Shown in pieces: positions 8,964 through 18,600 of a stretch of DNA of 64,000 nt (within the stretch, counting starts at the first letter, position 1; the number at the start of each line of letters is the position of its first letter). The DNA comes from Olivibacter jilunii. Lineage in GTDB: Bacteria; Bacteroidota; Bacteroidia; Sphingobacteriales; Sphingobacteriaceae. The notes under the pieces were generated by a model. That model was not told where the DNA came from. It did no database searches and saw nothing but the letters and a program-made list of their open reading frames with translations. Made by a program: the position numbers and the translations under genes. The stretch covers positions 388,043-452,042 of the forward strand of contig NZ_LR027850.1 in the NCBI RefSeq assembly GCF_900607235.1, written 5' to 3'.

Positions 8964-9482
8964 ATGAAAATAACTAAACAAGAGGAACATCCGAAACTCC
9001 AAGATGAGCATGTACTGTTAGTGCCTCTGCAGCTGGCCGACGCAGACAGCTATTTCAGCCTGTATTTAGCGTTGGACGCTCTTGATATATATGAAGAAGC
9101 TGCTATCCTTCCAAAGGAAACGAAATGTGATTTTACCGGCAGAATCGCCTCCCTTTGCACCTACATCTGGACGATTCGATTAGCCGACGACCCAGACCGC
9201 ATAATTGGTGACTGTGCATTGCACCATTGGAATAAAACGAAGCATGAAATAGAAATCGGAGGTGCTTTATTTCCAGCCTACTGGGGGCGAGGGATCATGT
9301 CGCATGCTTTTCAACTGGTAATGAAATTTGCAGCGATGACCCTTGAAATAAAAACCATTGTTGGATCCACTCAGACCAACAATGTAAATGCACAACGAAT
9401 GGCTCATAAACTGGGGTTTAATACCGCATATGCGGACGGCAAGAATACAGTATTGAAATTGAATGTTTCCAAGAGCATTTGA
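8964..9482 (+). CDS. GNAT N-acetyltransferase, RimJ/RimL-like
   Basis: A 172-residue protein from ATG 8964 (MKITKQEEHPKLQDEHVLL); upstream in-frame ATG 8889 would add a non-homologous tail. The layout is that of RimL-type ribosomal or small-molecule acetyltransferases: an N-terminal VLLVPLQLADADSYF helix, a GDCALHHW strand, the acetyl-CoA loop FPAYWGRGIMSHA (~103-115) and the TNNVNAQRMAHKLGF C-terminal signature. Substrate is not predictable. It stands alone. Confidence 0.8.
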   Translation: MKITKQEEHPKLQDEHVLLVPLQLADADSYFSLYLALDALDIYEEAAILPKETKCDFTGRIASLCTYIWTIRLADDPDRIIGDCALHHWNKTKHEIEIGGALFPAYWGRGIMSHAFQLVMKFAAMTLEIKTIVGSTQTNNVNAQRMAHKLGFNTAYADGKNTVLKLNVSKSI

Positions 9483-9747
9483 TGGGCTTTACTGATGGCC
9501 GCCCGACTTATCATGTAGTTCGATGTCGCCATTAGCAAGGTGCAGTTCCGTATCTGTTGATAAAGATGATGATTCTATTAGACAAATAGATACATCCAAT
9601 GCATGAATCTTATTTTGGTATCAGGTCGTTCAGCTATCTATAGCCATAATAAAGTTGAGCGGATTTGCATGAGATTGAACAGCTTTGAACCTTTAAAATC
9701 CACTAAATCTACCCATGTTTGTGCCAGTGTTTCTCAATAATCATTTT

Positions 9748-10782
9748 ATGAGTAAATTATTTATCGGCCTATTTTTCGTCTCCCTGTTTCCTTTAATGAA
9801 TATGCAGGCCCAAACCTTATTTGTTGATCCTGTAAAGGGAAAGGATACCGGTACGGGGACCGAGCATGATCCGTTATTAAGTCTTGGCAGAGCGGTTACC
9901 GTGGCTAATACTTTTACAGGTAAAAATCCCATAAAAATTAAACTGTACCCGGGGCTCTATATGCTCACCGATCAGCTGGAGCTGAAACCACCTGCAGGAA
10001 ACGGATATGCTACAGATTATACCATTGAGGCCGTAATTCTGCCAGATGATAAGGGTTGGATGCCTTCGGCCATGCCGGTTATTCAATCTATTTCTCCGAA
10101 TAATAAGAACTGGGCAAATTTTGACCATTGTACCGGCCTGCAGGTGGAACGAAACAATACCCATTTCAGGGGACTTAAGTTTGTAGGCAATACCAATCCT
10201 GCCGTGGTTTACTATTACGCCATTGAGCGCCACTTCCCGGAATTGAAAGGAATGGAGATCTCCCAATGCATTTTTGCAGGGAGTAGAAATACAGCACCGA
10301 TCCAAGGCGCCGTATTTGCACAGGGAAATGACATTAAGGTTGATCACTGCATATTTTACGAGTGTAAGAATGCCCTTTTACTATTCCTTTCAGTAAATGG
10401 TTTTTCCCTAACCAATTCCATCATCTACGGTTCTTATGAAGGTGCTATATGGTTCGGTAAGTATTCTGATTTTGATTTTCGCAACAACATTATAGCAAAC
10501 AACAAAGCTTTTTGGATAGGTATGAAAGATTACACACCGCATTATACCTTCGCCAACTCTCTTATTACCGATAATGAGATTTTTATGGGTTTGAATAATA
10601 ATGGCTCTATCGAGCTGGACAGTAGGAGCAAGCCCGGAACAAAAAATGTCCAACGGTCTGGAAAGGTTGTATTAAATGTAGCGAGTTCGGATACTATTCC
10701 CGCAAATTATCTCCAGCCATCCGCTGTTTCAGCTGGTAAGAATATCCCCGCAGGAATTTTTAACACTAATAAGCGGGACTGA
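9748..10782 (+). CDS. Secreted right-handed beta-helix protein (DUF1565/pectate-lyase fold)
   Basis: A 344-residue protein starting MSKLFIGLFFVSLFPLMNMQAQ, a clear Sec signal peptide; ATG 9715 would add eleven residues before it and is less likely. The mature N-terminus, LFVDPVKGKDTGTGTEHDPLLSLGRAV, is the usual opening of DUF1565/right-handed parallel beta-helix proteins. Later repeats such as FRGLKFVGN, KVDHCIFYECKNA, SLTNSIIYG and FRNNIIANN are rungs of the helix. Proteins of this build bind or cleave polysaccharides, but no catalytic residues can be assigned here. It is probably periplasmic or surface-exposed. Confidence 0.8.
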   Translation: MSKLFIGLFFVSLFPLMNMQAQTLFVDPVKGKDTGTGTEHDPLLSLGRAVTVANTFTGKNPIKIKLYPGLYMLTDQLELKPPAGNGYATDYTIEAVILPDDKGWMPSAMPVIQSISPNNKNWANFDHCTGLQVERNNTHFRGLKFVGNTNPAVVYYYAIERHFPELKGMEISQCIFAGSRNTAPIQGAVFAQGNDIKVDHCIFYECKNALLLFLSVNGFSLTNSIIYGSYEGAIWFGKYSDFDFRNNIIANNKAFWIGMKDYTPHYTFANSLITDNEIFMGLNNNGSIELDSRSKPGTKNVQRSGKVVLNVASSDTIPANYLQPSAVSAGKNIPAGIFNTNKRD

Positions 10783-10861
10783 CCGGACGATCGCTTATAT
10801 ATCATTTCATTTAATTTTATCGAATCGTTGCATTGAGGACAATAGCAATGTGCTTATATGA

Positions 10862-11059
10862 ATGAGGAAAATGATGGCGCTAATTGCCACTCCAGTAGCA
10901 GATCTTTATACATTTAAAATTGGTGAAGTATTGGAAATCCCACTTTTCATTTGGTGCTACCTAATATTCCTTATTACCCTCGTGTTGATCATACTGAAAA
11001 CCGCTAAAGACATCAACAGGGAAAAGGAGCTGCTCATTTTCGTTCCGAATATTGTTTAA
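10862..11059 (+). CDS. Hypothetical single-TM small protein
   Basis: A possible 65-residue protein with one strong hydrophobic segment (PLFIWCYLIFLITLVLIIL, ~residues 27-45) followed by a basic stretch. No family recognised. It sits immediately upstream of an exonuclease III gene that has lost its N-terminus, so it may be part of a rearranged segment and not a genuine gene. Confidence 0.35.
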   Translation: MRKMMALIATPVADLYTFKIGEVLEIPLFIWCYLIFLITLVLIILKTAKDINREKELLIFVPNIV

Positions 11060-11079
11060 ATATCTTATTGCCGATTAGC

Positions 11080-11772
11080 ATGGAGCTGTTCACGATTGTT
11101 CTTAGTGAGACTTTACATGTTCAGGTATGTCCGAACCAAGAGGCCGGTTACCAAGCTACCTGGCATGGGCACAAAAGCTGGACCGGGGTGGCAATTTTAT
11201 CGAAATCGAAAGAGATCACAGAGGTGACCCGCGTGCTTCCCGGTAACGTGGAAGATAACCATAGCCGGTACCTCGAGGCGATCATTGATGACACGCTTAT
11301 CTGCTGTTTGTACCTGCCCAACGGCAATCCCTATCCCGGGCCTAAGTTTGACTATAAGATGGCCTGGATCAAACGCTTTAAAAAGCGAGCTGCCCAGCTG
11401 ATAAAAATGGATATTCCCACCATTCTGATCGGTGATTTTAACATTATCCCTACAGAGCTGGACGTATATAAACCCCAAAAATGGGAAAACAACGCCCTGT
11501 ACCGCATGGAGGCAAGAAAGGAATTTAAATCCCTGCTCAAACAGGGATGGACGGATTCCGTCCGTAGGCTATTTCCCGATCAGGCCGTCTATACCTTTTG
11601 GGATTACCTGTGGAACGCCTACGGCCGAAATGCCGGTCTCCGATTGGATCACATTTTATTGAGCCCCAAGATTGCGCCCCGATTGATCGAGGGTGGTATC
11701 GACCGGCATGTTCGTGGCTGGGAAAAGAGCAGTGACCATGCACCTGTATGGATCCGCTTGAAAGCAAAGTGA
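11080..11772 (+). pseudogene. xthA: Exodeoxyribonuclease III (xth) lacking its N-terminus
   Basis: The frame encodes most of an exonuclease III/AP endonuclease: WHGHKSWTGVAIL, GDFNIIP (metal/catalytic Asp and Asn), RLDHILLS and the closing KSSDHAPVW with the catalytic His are all there. The match starts late: IVLSET near the start aligns with the IVCLQE strand that holds the metal-binding Glu, but the preceding ~30 residues (MKI-TWNVNGI strand with its conserved Asn, and first helix) are absent, and the same frame hits a stop at 11005 without any such sequence. The nuclease core would therefore lack one catalytic residue. The best start is ATG 11080. Confidence 0.7.
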
Positions 11773-11890
11773 ATCGGTTAGATTTTCTGCTGCAGAAGGT
11801 TCTGTAAAGCACATTTTATTAGAGCTATCCTACGACTGATTGCATCATTTTCCGGCAAGTATATAACCCGACGTAAAGTCGTTTATGTGC

Positions 11891-12250
11891 TTAGCAAAGC
11901 ACGCTGCTTGCAGTAATCACCTTCCGGTCCCCGTTAAATAACTTCCAGACTCTGGTAAACTTAACACGGCTTTCAAATGGCTGGTTCAGGTAAACGCCCC
12001 TAATCTCCTTAGTGACCACCACTGTGCAGATATCTCCGAATAGGTGCAACTGCCGGTCTGAGGCAGCCAGTTCGGTAATCTTTAAATCCCCGCTGATATG
12101 AGAGGCCATATCATCCTTTTTGGAAAGCACCATTCCCAGGTGATTAACAAATAGCAACTCATCGTGAAGCAACTGATCCAGTACCTCTACATTGCTGTTT
12201 AAGATGGCTGTAATAAGTTGTGCTTCTAACTTTAAAATTTCGCTCTCCAT
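11891..12250 (-). CDS. Nuclear transport factor 2 / DUF4440 family protein
   Basis: A 119-residue cone-shaped NTF2-like protein: an opening helix LEAQLITAILNSNVEVLDQLLHDELLFVNHLG (in parts), then the DRQLHLFGDICTVVVTKEIRGVY strand pair and the FTRVWKLFNGDRKVITAS closing sheet, as in the DUF4440/SnoaL-like group. Members are small enzymes or ligand-binding proteins; no catalytic residues can be named. It lies downstream of the aldo/keto reductase remnant on the same strand, possibly once one operon. Confidence 0.75.
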   Translation of the reverse strand: MESEILKLEAQLITAILNSNVEVLDQLLHDELLFVNHLGMVLSKKDDMASHISGDLKITELAASDRQLHLFGDICTVVVTKEIRGVYLNQPFESRVKFTRVWKLFNGDRKVITASSVLC

Positions 12251-12330
12251 GGCGGTTTGTTTTATAGATGATACCGCTAAAAATATAAAATTAATCTCTA
12301 AAACACCACGCGAAACGTCAGTTGGATATT

Positions 12331-12916
12331 CTAGGATAAATTTCCAGTGAGTTTTGCTAACTCCTCTGTGGTAAATTCATAATCTGCCGACCACATATTT
12401 TCCTGTAAGTGTGCCAATTTGGTTGTACCTGCCACTGGAACAACAAATGGTTTCTAAACCAATAACCTAGCTATACCAACCTGTGCTACGGTTAACTTTT
12501 GTGGTGGCCAAATTCTTTAAAAACATCTATTATGCCCCAATTAGCAACGATGTTTTCGGGCTCATACCGAGGTAATGAAATCCTGTTATCATTAGTTGGA
12601 TTGTATTTTGTCCGCTCATTGATATATTCCGAAATAAAACCACGACTTAACGGGCTATACGTTTACCTTTCCCTCAGCAATAAGGTCTTTTACTGTTCCC
12701 GCTACAACTTCCATTGGTACGTTCGGGTCGATATAATAGGTCTATGTAGTCTGTCCTTAGACTTTTAAGCGAATTTTCAACAACCTGTCTAATCCGTTTC
12801 GGACTACTATCAAGACAGATTTCCGGTTTTTCCTCCTCAAAGCCGAATTTTGTGCAAATGATTATGTCTTTACGGATAGGTTCGATAGCCTCTCCAACTA
12901 ATTGCTCATGACAAGG
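12331..12916 (-). pseudogene. Aldo/keto reductase remnant
   Basis: On the minus strand the sequence reads, in changing frames, EQLVGEAIEPIRKDIIICTKFGFE, then RQVVENSLKSLRTDYIDLLY, then DPNVPMEVVAGTVKDLIAEGK, then NWGIIDVFKEFG, then TVAQVGIARLL and a C-terminus WSADYEFTTEELAKLTGNLS ending at 12331. These are consecutive blocks of an AKR-family NADPH oxidoreductase. At least three frameshifts or small deletions (after LLY, after EGK, after EFG) and several stops break it, and the N-terminal catalytic Asp/Tyr part is missing. Confidence 0.75.
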
Positions 12917-12940
12917 CGTTAGTAAATCAAGGCAAATATG

Positions 12941-13222
12941 TCAACTTGCAACCCATTGCCGGAACTCAGAAGCACGGTTTTTACTGACGTAGAGACTTTC
13001 CGGGGTTTCGGTGTCCAGGGAAACCAGCAACCTGTTATCGAACCAAATGGTAATGCCTTCGATGGCCCGTTTGGCGATAATGAATTGCTTGTTTGCCCGA
13101 AAAAAGCTATTGGGGTCAAGGGCTAGCATAATATTTTCCAATCGCTTATTGTAGGGCAACTTTTTTCCATCTTTGGTAAGGATGGATGTATCGCCGAAGG
13201 CATTAATACGACCCTCGGCCAG
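12941..13222 (-). pseudogene. LytTR DNA-binding domain fragment
   Basis: The minus strand encodes SILTKDGKKLPYNKRLENIM, LDPNSFFRANKQFIIAKRAIEGI and ESLYVSKNRASEFRQWV, i.e. most of a LytTR DNA-binding domain that normally closes an AlgR/AgrA-type response regulator. The receiver domain is absent and the frame runs into a stop at 13223-13225. The recognisable LytTR sequence seems to end near 13190, where it meets the headless DUF5675 gene on the other strand. Confidence 0.65.
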
Positions 13223-13603
13223 TTATACATTGACAATCTCTTCCAGTGCTATATCTTGGAAGATAAAATACGGGATGAAAAAATCCCCGGTGAAACGGCC
13301 ATCCCGGCCGGAACGTATCAATTGGGTTTGAATAAGCTGGCGGGTATGAACGCGAAATATCAGAGCCGATACAGTTCCATGCATAAGGGAATGGTGGAAA
13401 TCAGAGGTATCCCCAATTTCAGTTTGGTGTTCTTCCATATCGGCAATTACCACACCGACACCCGTGGTTGCCCCTTAACCGGAAGTTATTATCAGCTTAT
13501 TGACGGAGACTATCGAGTGCTGCATTCGGCAGATGCTTATAGAAGGGTGTATCCTTTATTAGCAAAGGCCGCTGCCGCGGGGAGTAGTTTAGTTGTCGAG
13601 TAG
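13181..13603 (+). pseudogene. DUF5675 family gene without a start codon
   Basis: The frame 13127-13603 encodes IAEGINTTLGQLYIDNLF, CYILEDKIRDEKIPGETAIPAG and RGCPLTGSYYQLI, the full core of DUF5675 (phage- and T6-island-linked, with an amidase-like or NlpC-like suspected role). No ATG, GTG or TTG occurs in frame before TTG 13256, which lies inside the conserved core, so the natural start is gone. The 5' end merges with the LytTR fragment near 13190. The 3' end and stop codon lie inside an 8-bp repeat array. A small membrane protein follows. Confidence 0.6.
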
Positions 13604-13634
13604 TTAAGTAGTTAAGTAGTTGAGTCGTTCAGTA
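13583..13634. repeat. Degenerate 8-bp tandem repeat (GTTRAGTN)
   Basis: About six imperfect copies of an 8-base unit GTTRAGTN (for example GTTAAGTA, GTTAAGTA, GTTGAGTC). The array begins inside the last codons of the DUF5675 gene and supplies its stop. The same family appears at 41169 and 43124. Confidence 0.75.
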
Positions 13635-13670
13635 GATTTATTAGTGATGAATTATAAGTGATGAGTGATG

Positions 13671-13690
13671 CCTGCCTGCCGGTAGGCAGG
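13671..13690. repeat. Small palindrome, CCTGCC family
   Basis: Two 10-base arms around the centre, CCTGCCTGCC and GGTAGGCAGG, pairing with a single G-T wobble. A close relative lies at 42131. It looks like a dispersed REP-type element and not a terminator, since no T-run follows. Confidence 0.6.
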
Positions 13691-13789
13691 AATTTTGAAT
13701 GAGTGGCTTTGCGGTAGTACTGGTATTCCGAAATGCGTCATGGCGAGGAGGGGCCATGCTTTTTACTTTTTACTTTTTAATTTTCATTT

Positions 13790-14002
13790 ATGAACGAAAT
13801 AACAGAAAGAATCAAATCCCCCACACCAAAGTTCTTTAAAAAAATAAGAACCATCGGTTTAACCTTGGGTGCAGTAGGAGCGGCTTTATTAACAGCTCCT
13901 ATTACGTTACCGGCAACGGTAGTTACCATAGCCGGTTATTTGGCAACGGCGGGTATTGTAGCCTCGGCCATTTCTACAGTGGCAAAGGAAGACAAGCCTT
14001 AG
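13790..14002 (+). CDS. Small glycine/alanine-rich membrane protein, holin-like
   Basis: A 70-residue protein with a basic N-terminus (KFFKKIRTIG) and two adjoining hydrophobic segments (~24-42 and 44-63) rich in Gly, Ala and Thr. Proteins of this size commonly follow DUF5675 genes in Bacteroidota, in prophage-like or lysis-like pairs. Holin function is a guess from size, topology and neighbour. A strong terminator starts seven bases after its stop. Confidence 0.6.
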   Translation: MNEITERIKSPTPKFFKKIRTIGLTLGAVGAALLTAPITLPATVVTIAGYLATAGIVASAISTVAKEDKP

Positions 14003-14008
14003 CATTAG

Positions 14009-14040
14009 AAGCGCCCGGTGATTTTAGATGCCGGGCGCTT
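14009..14040. terminator. Rho-independent terminator, bidirectional
   Basis: A perfect 10-base stem AAGCGCCCGG / CCGGGCGCTT with a 12-base loop, followed by TATTAT. It serves the small membrane gene and the convergent SusD gene. Confidence 0.85.
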
Positions 14041-14057
14041 ATTATAGCAATTACTCC

Positions 14058-15638
14058 TTATTCGCTATCCCACCATACTCTTCCGGTTAATAAATCACCT
14101 CCGATAACGGCACCTGAAGCGGCACGATAGTTTTCGGGATTCGTATTCTCCTCTGCGATGGGGTAAGGGAATCGTCTTGGGATCGTAGCGTTGGTTGCGT
14201 TATTGATGTAATTGACCGGTGTTAGGGCAGGAACGCCCGTTCTGCGCCAATTGAACCATGCTTCATAAAAATTAAAACTGGTACAGGCGTTGGCCCAATA
14301 TTGATTGCCAATATCGTTCAGGGCATTGGCCATATTCAAGGGGTGCGCTGAAGCATACATCTCCGCGTCGCCATCGGAAATCGCCAACGCATTGCCCCAT
14401 TGCGACAAAAAGGTTAGCGAGGCCTTTAAACCATTTTTGTAATGTTCGGCGGCATTGCCCAGGCCCCATCGAACGGCCGCTTCAGCCAGCAAAAATTCTG
14501 ATTCTGCATAAGTAAAGATGAAAGTAGGTGCATTGCGCGTAATCATTTGCGGATGCGGCGATGAATAGTCGGGGAAGCCGGTATAGCTGGGATCATCATT
14601 GATCCGATACAAGGGGTTATTGCTGAGGTCCTTGCCGTTCGGCATACCCTTTTGGGACGCTCCCCCCACTATGTATCCGGGGTTCTGTTCTTTAGACCCC
14701 TCCGACATATAGATGTTGTTTACGGCAATTTTGTCCAAACGGGGGTCTTCATGCTGTCTGAGAAAATCAATAAAGGTATCCGACCACTTTACATAATAGT
14801 TTTCCTGTCCACCATCGCCAAGCAGCACCTGGCTGTTTCGGTTTTGGGTAGCCCTGCCTCCACTTTCATCATGCAACAGAAAAGCATTGTCTCCGTTCCC
14901 TTCCATGGTATTGCCGATTGCTCGCTCTACATAGCTGCGAGCCAGCGTTTCATCCACCTTGGTCAGGCGCATGGCCATGCGCAACATCAGCGAATAACCG
15001 AAGCGTCTCCATTTAGCCAGATCGCCATTGAAAACTACATCGCCGGTTACCGCATCGCCCGATGGATTGATCGCATTGATCGCTTCGTCAACTTCTTTTA
15101 GGATATCGGTATAGATGCTCTGTTGACTATCAAATTTTGGGTAAAGTATCCCGGTATAATAGGCGCCGCCAGCTTCTGTATAGGGTATATCCCCATACAG
15201 ATCCGAGATCCGTTGAAAGGCCATGGCTCGCCAGATTCTACCCACCTGATGAATATTGTTGTATTCGGGTTTATCCCTGGTGAATTCAACAATGTCCACA
15301 ATCCGTTTGATCTGCTCATCGTAGGCTCTCTCCCAGTAGGCCGAGGTATAACCGGGATTATTCTGGTACTTATCGCCGGCCCAGTAAGAAACAACCGTTG
15401 CCATGCCCTGCATCATGGTGGCCGAGTAAATGAGGTTAGCCCGCCAGGTGTCATAAGCGAAATCATTACTGCCGGTATAGGCAAGCTGCGCGGTTGTCAG
15501 CAGGTAATTCGGATTAAATCCGCTGCCCGGCGAAGCCGTGGGATCGGTATTGATTTCGTCAAAATCGCTGGTACAGCCCGCAGCAAAAAGACAGGCCAAC
15601 ACCGTTACATATAATTTATGGATTATATACTTCTTCAT
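14058..15638 (-). CDS. SusD/RagB family outer-membrane lipoprotein (SusD-like_2)
   Basis: A 526-residue nutrient-binding lipoprotein. The signal peptide ends in a lipobox with Cys 22 (LFAAGC), followed by the usual TSDFDEINTDPT opening. The IWRAMAFQRISDLYGDIPYTEA helix (~120-140), the FDSQQSIYTDILKEVDEAI block and the C-terminal EAWFNWRRTGVPAL and RRFPYPIAEE motifs match the SusD-like_2 group. It caps the barrel of the preceding SusC and captures glycans or peptides at the cell surface. It starts 11 bases after SusC and is the last gene of the sigma/FecR/SusC/SusD locus. Confidence 0.93.
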   Translation of the reverse strand: MKKYIIHKLYVTVLACLFAAGCTSDFDEINTDPTASPGSGFNPNYLLTTAQLAYTGSNDFAYDTWRANLIYSATMMQGMATVVSYWAGDKYQNNPGYTSAYWERAYDEQIKRIVDIVEFTRDKPEYNNIHQVGRIWRAMAFQRISDLYGDIPYTEAGGAYYTGILYPKFDSQQSIYTDILKEVDEAINAINPSGDAVTGDVVFNGDLAKWRRFGYSLMLRMAMRLTKVDETLARSYVERAIGNTMEGNGDNAFLLHDESGGRATQNRNSQVLLGDGGQENYYVKWSDTFIDFLRQHEDPRLDKIAVNNIYMSEGSKEQNPGYIVGGASQKGMPNGKDLSNNPLYRINDDPSYTGFPDYSSPHPQMITRNAPTFIFTYAESEFLLAEAAVRWGLGNAAEHYKNGLKASLTFLSQWGNALAISDGDAEMYASAHPLNMANALNDIGNQYWANACTSFNFYEAWFNWRRTGVPALTPVNYINNATNATIPRRFPYPIAEENTNPENYRAASGAVIGGDLLTGRVWWDSE

Positions 15639-15649
15639 ATCATCGTGAT

Positions 15650-18600
15650 TTAGAATCTAGCACTTAAGTTAAGTCCGAATGTTCTTATAGGCGGCACACC
15701 ACCCAGCTCCAAGCCCGGTATACTGGCATTGTAACTCGCTTCGGGGTCGATGTTATCCGTTCGCCTCATCAAAATAAACGGGTTGCGCGCTACCGCGCTG
15801 ATGTTCAACGACTTGATCTTGTTGTTGAACATAGCGGAAGGAAACGTATAGCCGATAACGATCTGGCGCAACTTGATAAAACTGGCATCCTGCACGAACT
15901 GTTTCGATACATTATTGGCATACTGACTGTAATATTCCGATGCTTCCACCCCGCTTTCACCAAAGCTGCCCTCTCTGTTTTCCAGCGTAGCCTGATGCAG
16001 ACCGAAGATATATCCATAGTAATCGGTAGCCGAAAAGATCTTACCTCCCCACTTGCTATCAATCAGGAAGGAAAAATTTAGATTTTTGTACCGGAACTCA
16101 TTGTTCCATCCCAACATCCATTTATGCATGGCCGAGCCGTAAGGCTTCAATTCACCCCGTACGGGTGCCCCGTTCGGTAAGTACATGATATTTCCGTTTT
16201 CGTCATAACTGAAGTCAAAGGCCATAATCTGAAAAGCTGGCAGGCCCTCGCGATGCTGGAGGAAACCGACGTTTGACCGGGAGGTGGCCACGGGCTGCAC
16301 GGTAGTCCCTTCGGCCAGGGATTTTATTTTGTTGTTGTTCAAGGTGCCGTTAAAGCTGGTGGTCCAGTTGAATCCATCCGGATTGCGGAATACATGTCCC
16401 GTTAACAAGAGTTCAACACCTTTATTTTCCATCTCGCCCACGTTAAGTACGGCACCGAGATAGCCCGTGGTGGTTGACGTGGTGACGTCGACGATCTCGT
16501 CCTTGGATTGCTTGTTGTAATAGGATACGTCCACATTCAGCCGGCTATCGAATAAGCTGAGTTCTGCGCCGAATTCTAATTCGGATGCGGAGGAAGCTTT
16601 TAAGCCTGAGTTGGGTATGGCGGTGTTGATAATATTGCCCAATGGTTTTCCGTTGAGCGTTTCACTGAGGAAATTGTACATCAGCTGGGTTCTGTAAGGG
16701 TCCGTTGCCTGTCCAACTGTAGCGTAGCCTAACCGCACTTTACCAAAGGAAAGGAAGCTCGGTTGCCACAGCTCCGAGAATACAAAGGATGCATTTACCG
16801 AGGGGTAAACGGTATTCAATTTGTTGTCAATGCCCGGTGTTGCCAGTGTAGAGAACCAATCGCTGCGCAAGGAACCGGTAAGATAGAGCATATCCCTGTA
16901 GGAAAACTCAACATTTCCGTAAACGGATTGCGTTTCCTGATCGCTTGGCACAAAGCCTAAGGTTTTATTCACGGTATTCAGAATATTATACAAGCCGGCA
17001 ACGGAAAAATCCTGTCCGTTTTGAATGGACAGTTCACTTTTCGTTCGCCGAAAGGCGGCGCCAACGGCGGGTGTAATGACAAAGTCATCCACGGAGAAGG
17101 AACCTCCCGCCAGGAAGTCTGCATTTAGATCGGAGAAAAGTGTGATCTGCTCGGTCATTGAACCCAAGGGCCTATAGGCAGTTCCGCTCGGTACCACATT
17201 GGTGTATTTATTGGAGTAGTTATCGCGTCCCACACGGCCCTGAATGAAATAACCGCTATCGAAATCATATCGGGCCGTAATGGAACCAATGGTACGTTCG
17301 CGCTTGGTATTGTTCCGGAATTCATAGGCGGCAAACCACGGGTTGGTGGCAAAGGTATTGCCTGCATTGTAAGCGCGTTCTGTTCCATCCGCGTTCACCC
17401 AAGGTTTGAGATCCGTCACATTGACGCTGGTGGGCAGGAAGGTTACATTGTAATTGGCATTTCCTGCCCCGTCTGATAGATAAGGCCTGTTTTGCACATC
17501 TTCCATGATATAATTGACCCGTGCATCAATTTTCAGGTTTTTGATCGGATCGAATACACCACTAAAGTTGAAGGTCTGCCGATCCATGCCCGAGTTAGGC
17601 ACAACCGAGCGGTTATCCAGGTTGCTTCCCGAAAGTCTGACCGTCCCGAAATCAAAGCTTTTGTTCAAAGCCAGTGTATTGGTCCAGCTGCCGCCGGTAC
17701 GGTAAAAGTTCTTGAGGTTATCGCGCTGGGCCACATAAGGCCTTTCTACCCCATCGAACTGCACTACCTGACTTCCGTCTAGACGTGCGCCCCAACTGGA
17801 ACCTCCTACTTGGGCTGCGCCCGCCTGATCGATCGGCTTGGCATTATTTGAACCCTGCCCATATACATATTGCCAATCGGTCATGTTCATGACCTGTTCG
17901 GCAACATAATTGGAGCTGAAATCAATGCTGTTTCCTTTGCCGCTTTTGGTTGTAATCATAATGACACCCGCTTTGGCACGGTAGCCATATAAAGCGGAAG
18001 CTGCTGCGCCCTTAAGCACCGATATGGTTTCAATATCGTCGGGGTTCAGATTGGAGATCGCATCACCCATATCCGGCGCGTTGTCCCACTGACTTCCTGA
18101 ATTACCGTTCGGATTCGTATTGAACCGACCGACGGGCTTGCTTTCCATCGGTACACCGTTGATAACATACAGCGGCTGATTGCCCTGGCCGATACTGGAT
18201 ACACCCCGTATAATTACGTTGCTGGCGGCACCAACGCCACCCGAGGTAGCGCCTATGTCAAGGCCCGCTACTTTTCCTGCCAGCGAATTCACGAAGTTAT
18301 TCTCTCTTGCCGTAGTTATCTCTTCACCTTTTACCTCCGTAACCGCATACCCCAATGCTTTTCGCTCCTTACGAACACCCAGGGCGGTCACTACCACTTC
18401 ATTCAGTTCATTGTTGTCTTCATTCAACTGGATATCAATCACATTTCTTCCACTGATGGGGATTTCCTGTTTCACATAGCCCGTAAAGGAAAATACCAAT
18501 GTCGCGTCCGCCGGAGCGGTGAGGCCGTAACGACCATCTTCGTTGGTACTGGTGCCTTGATTTGTTCCCTTAATCCGGACAGAAACCCCGGGCAGGGGTG

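Noticed and set aside
13223-13453. Minus-strand extension of the LytTR fragment
   Set aside because: The plus strand there encodes the conserved DUF5675 core; ALEEIVNV on the minus strand is most likely chance antisense.
15123-15614. Plus-strand frame opposite SusD
   Set aside because: Low-complexity Gly/Ile antisense translation, no family.
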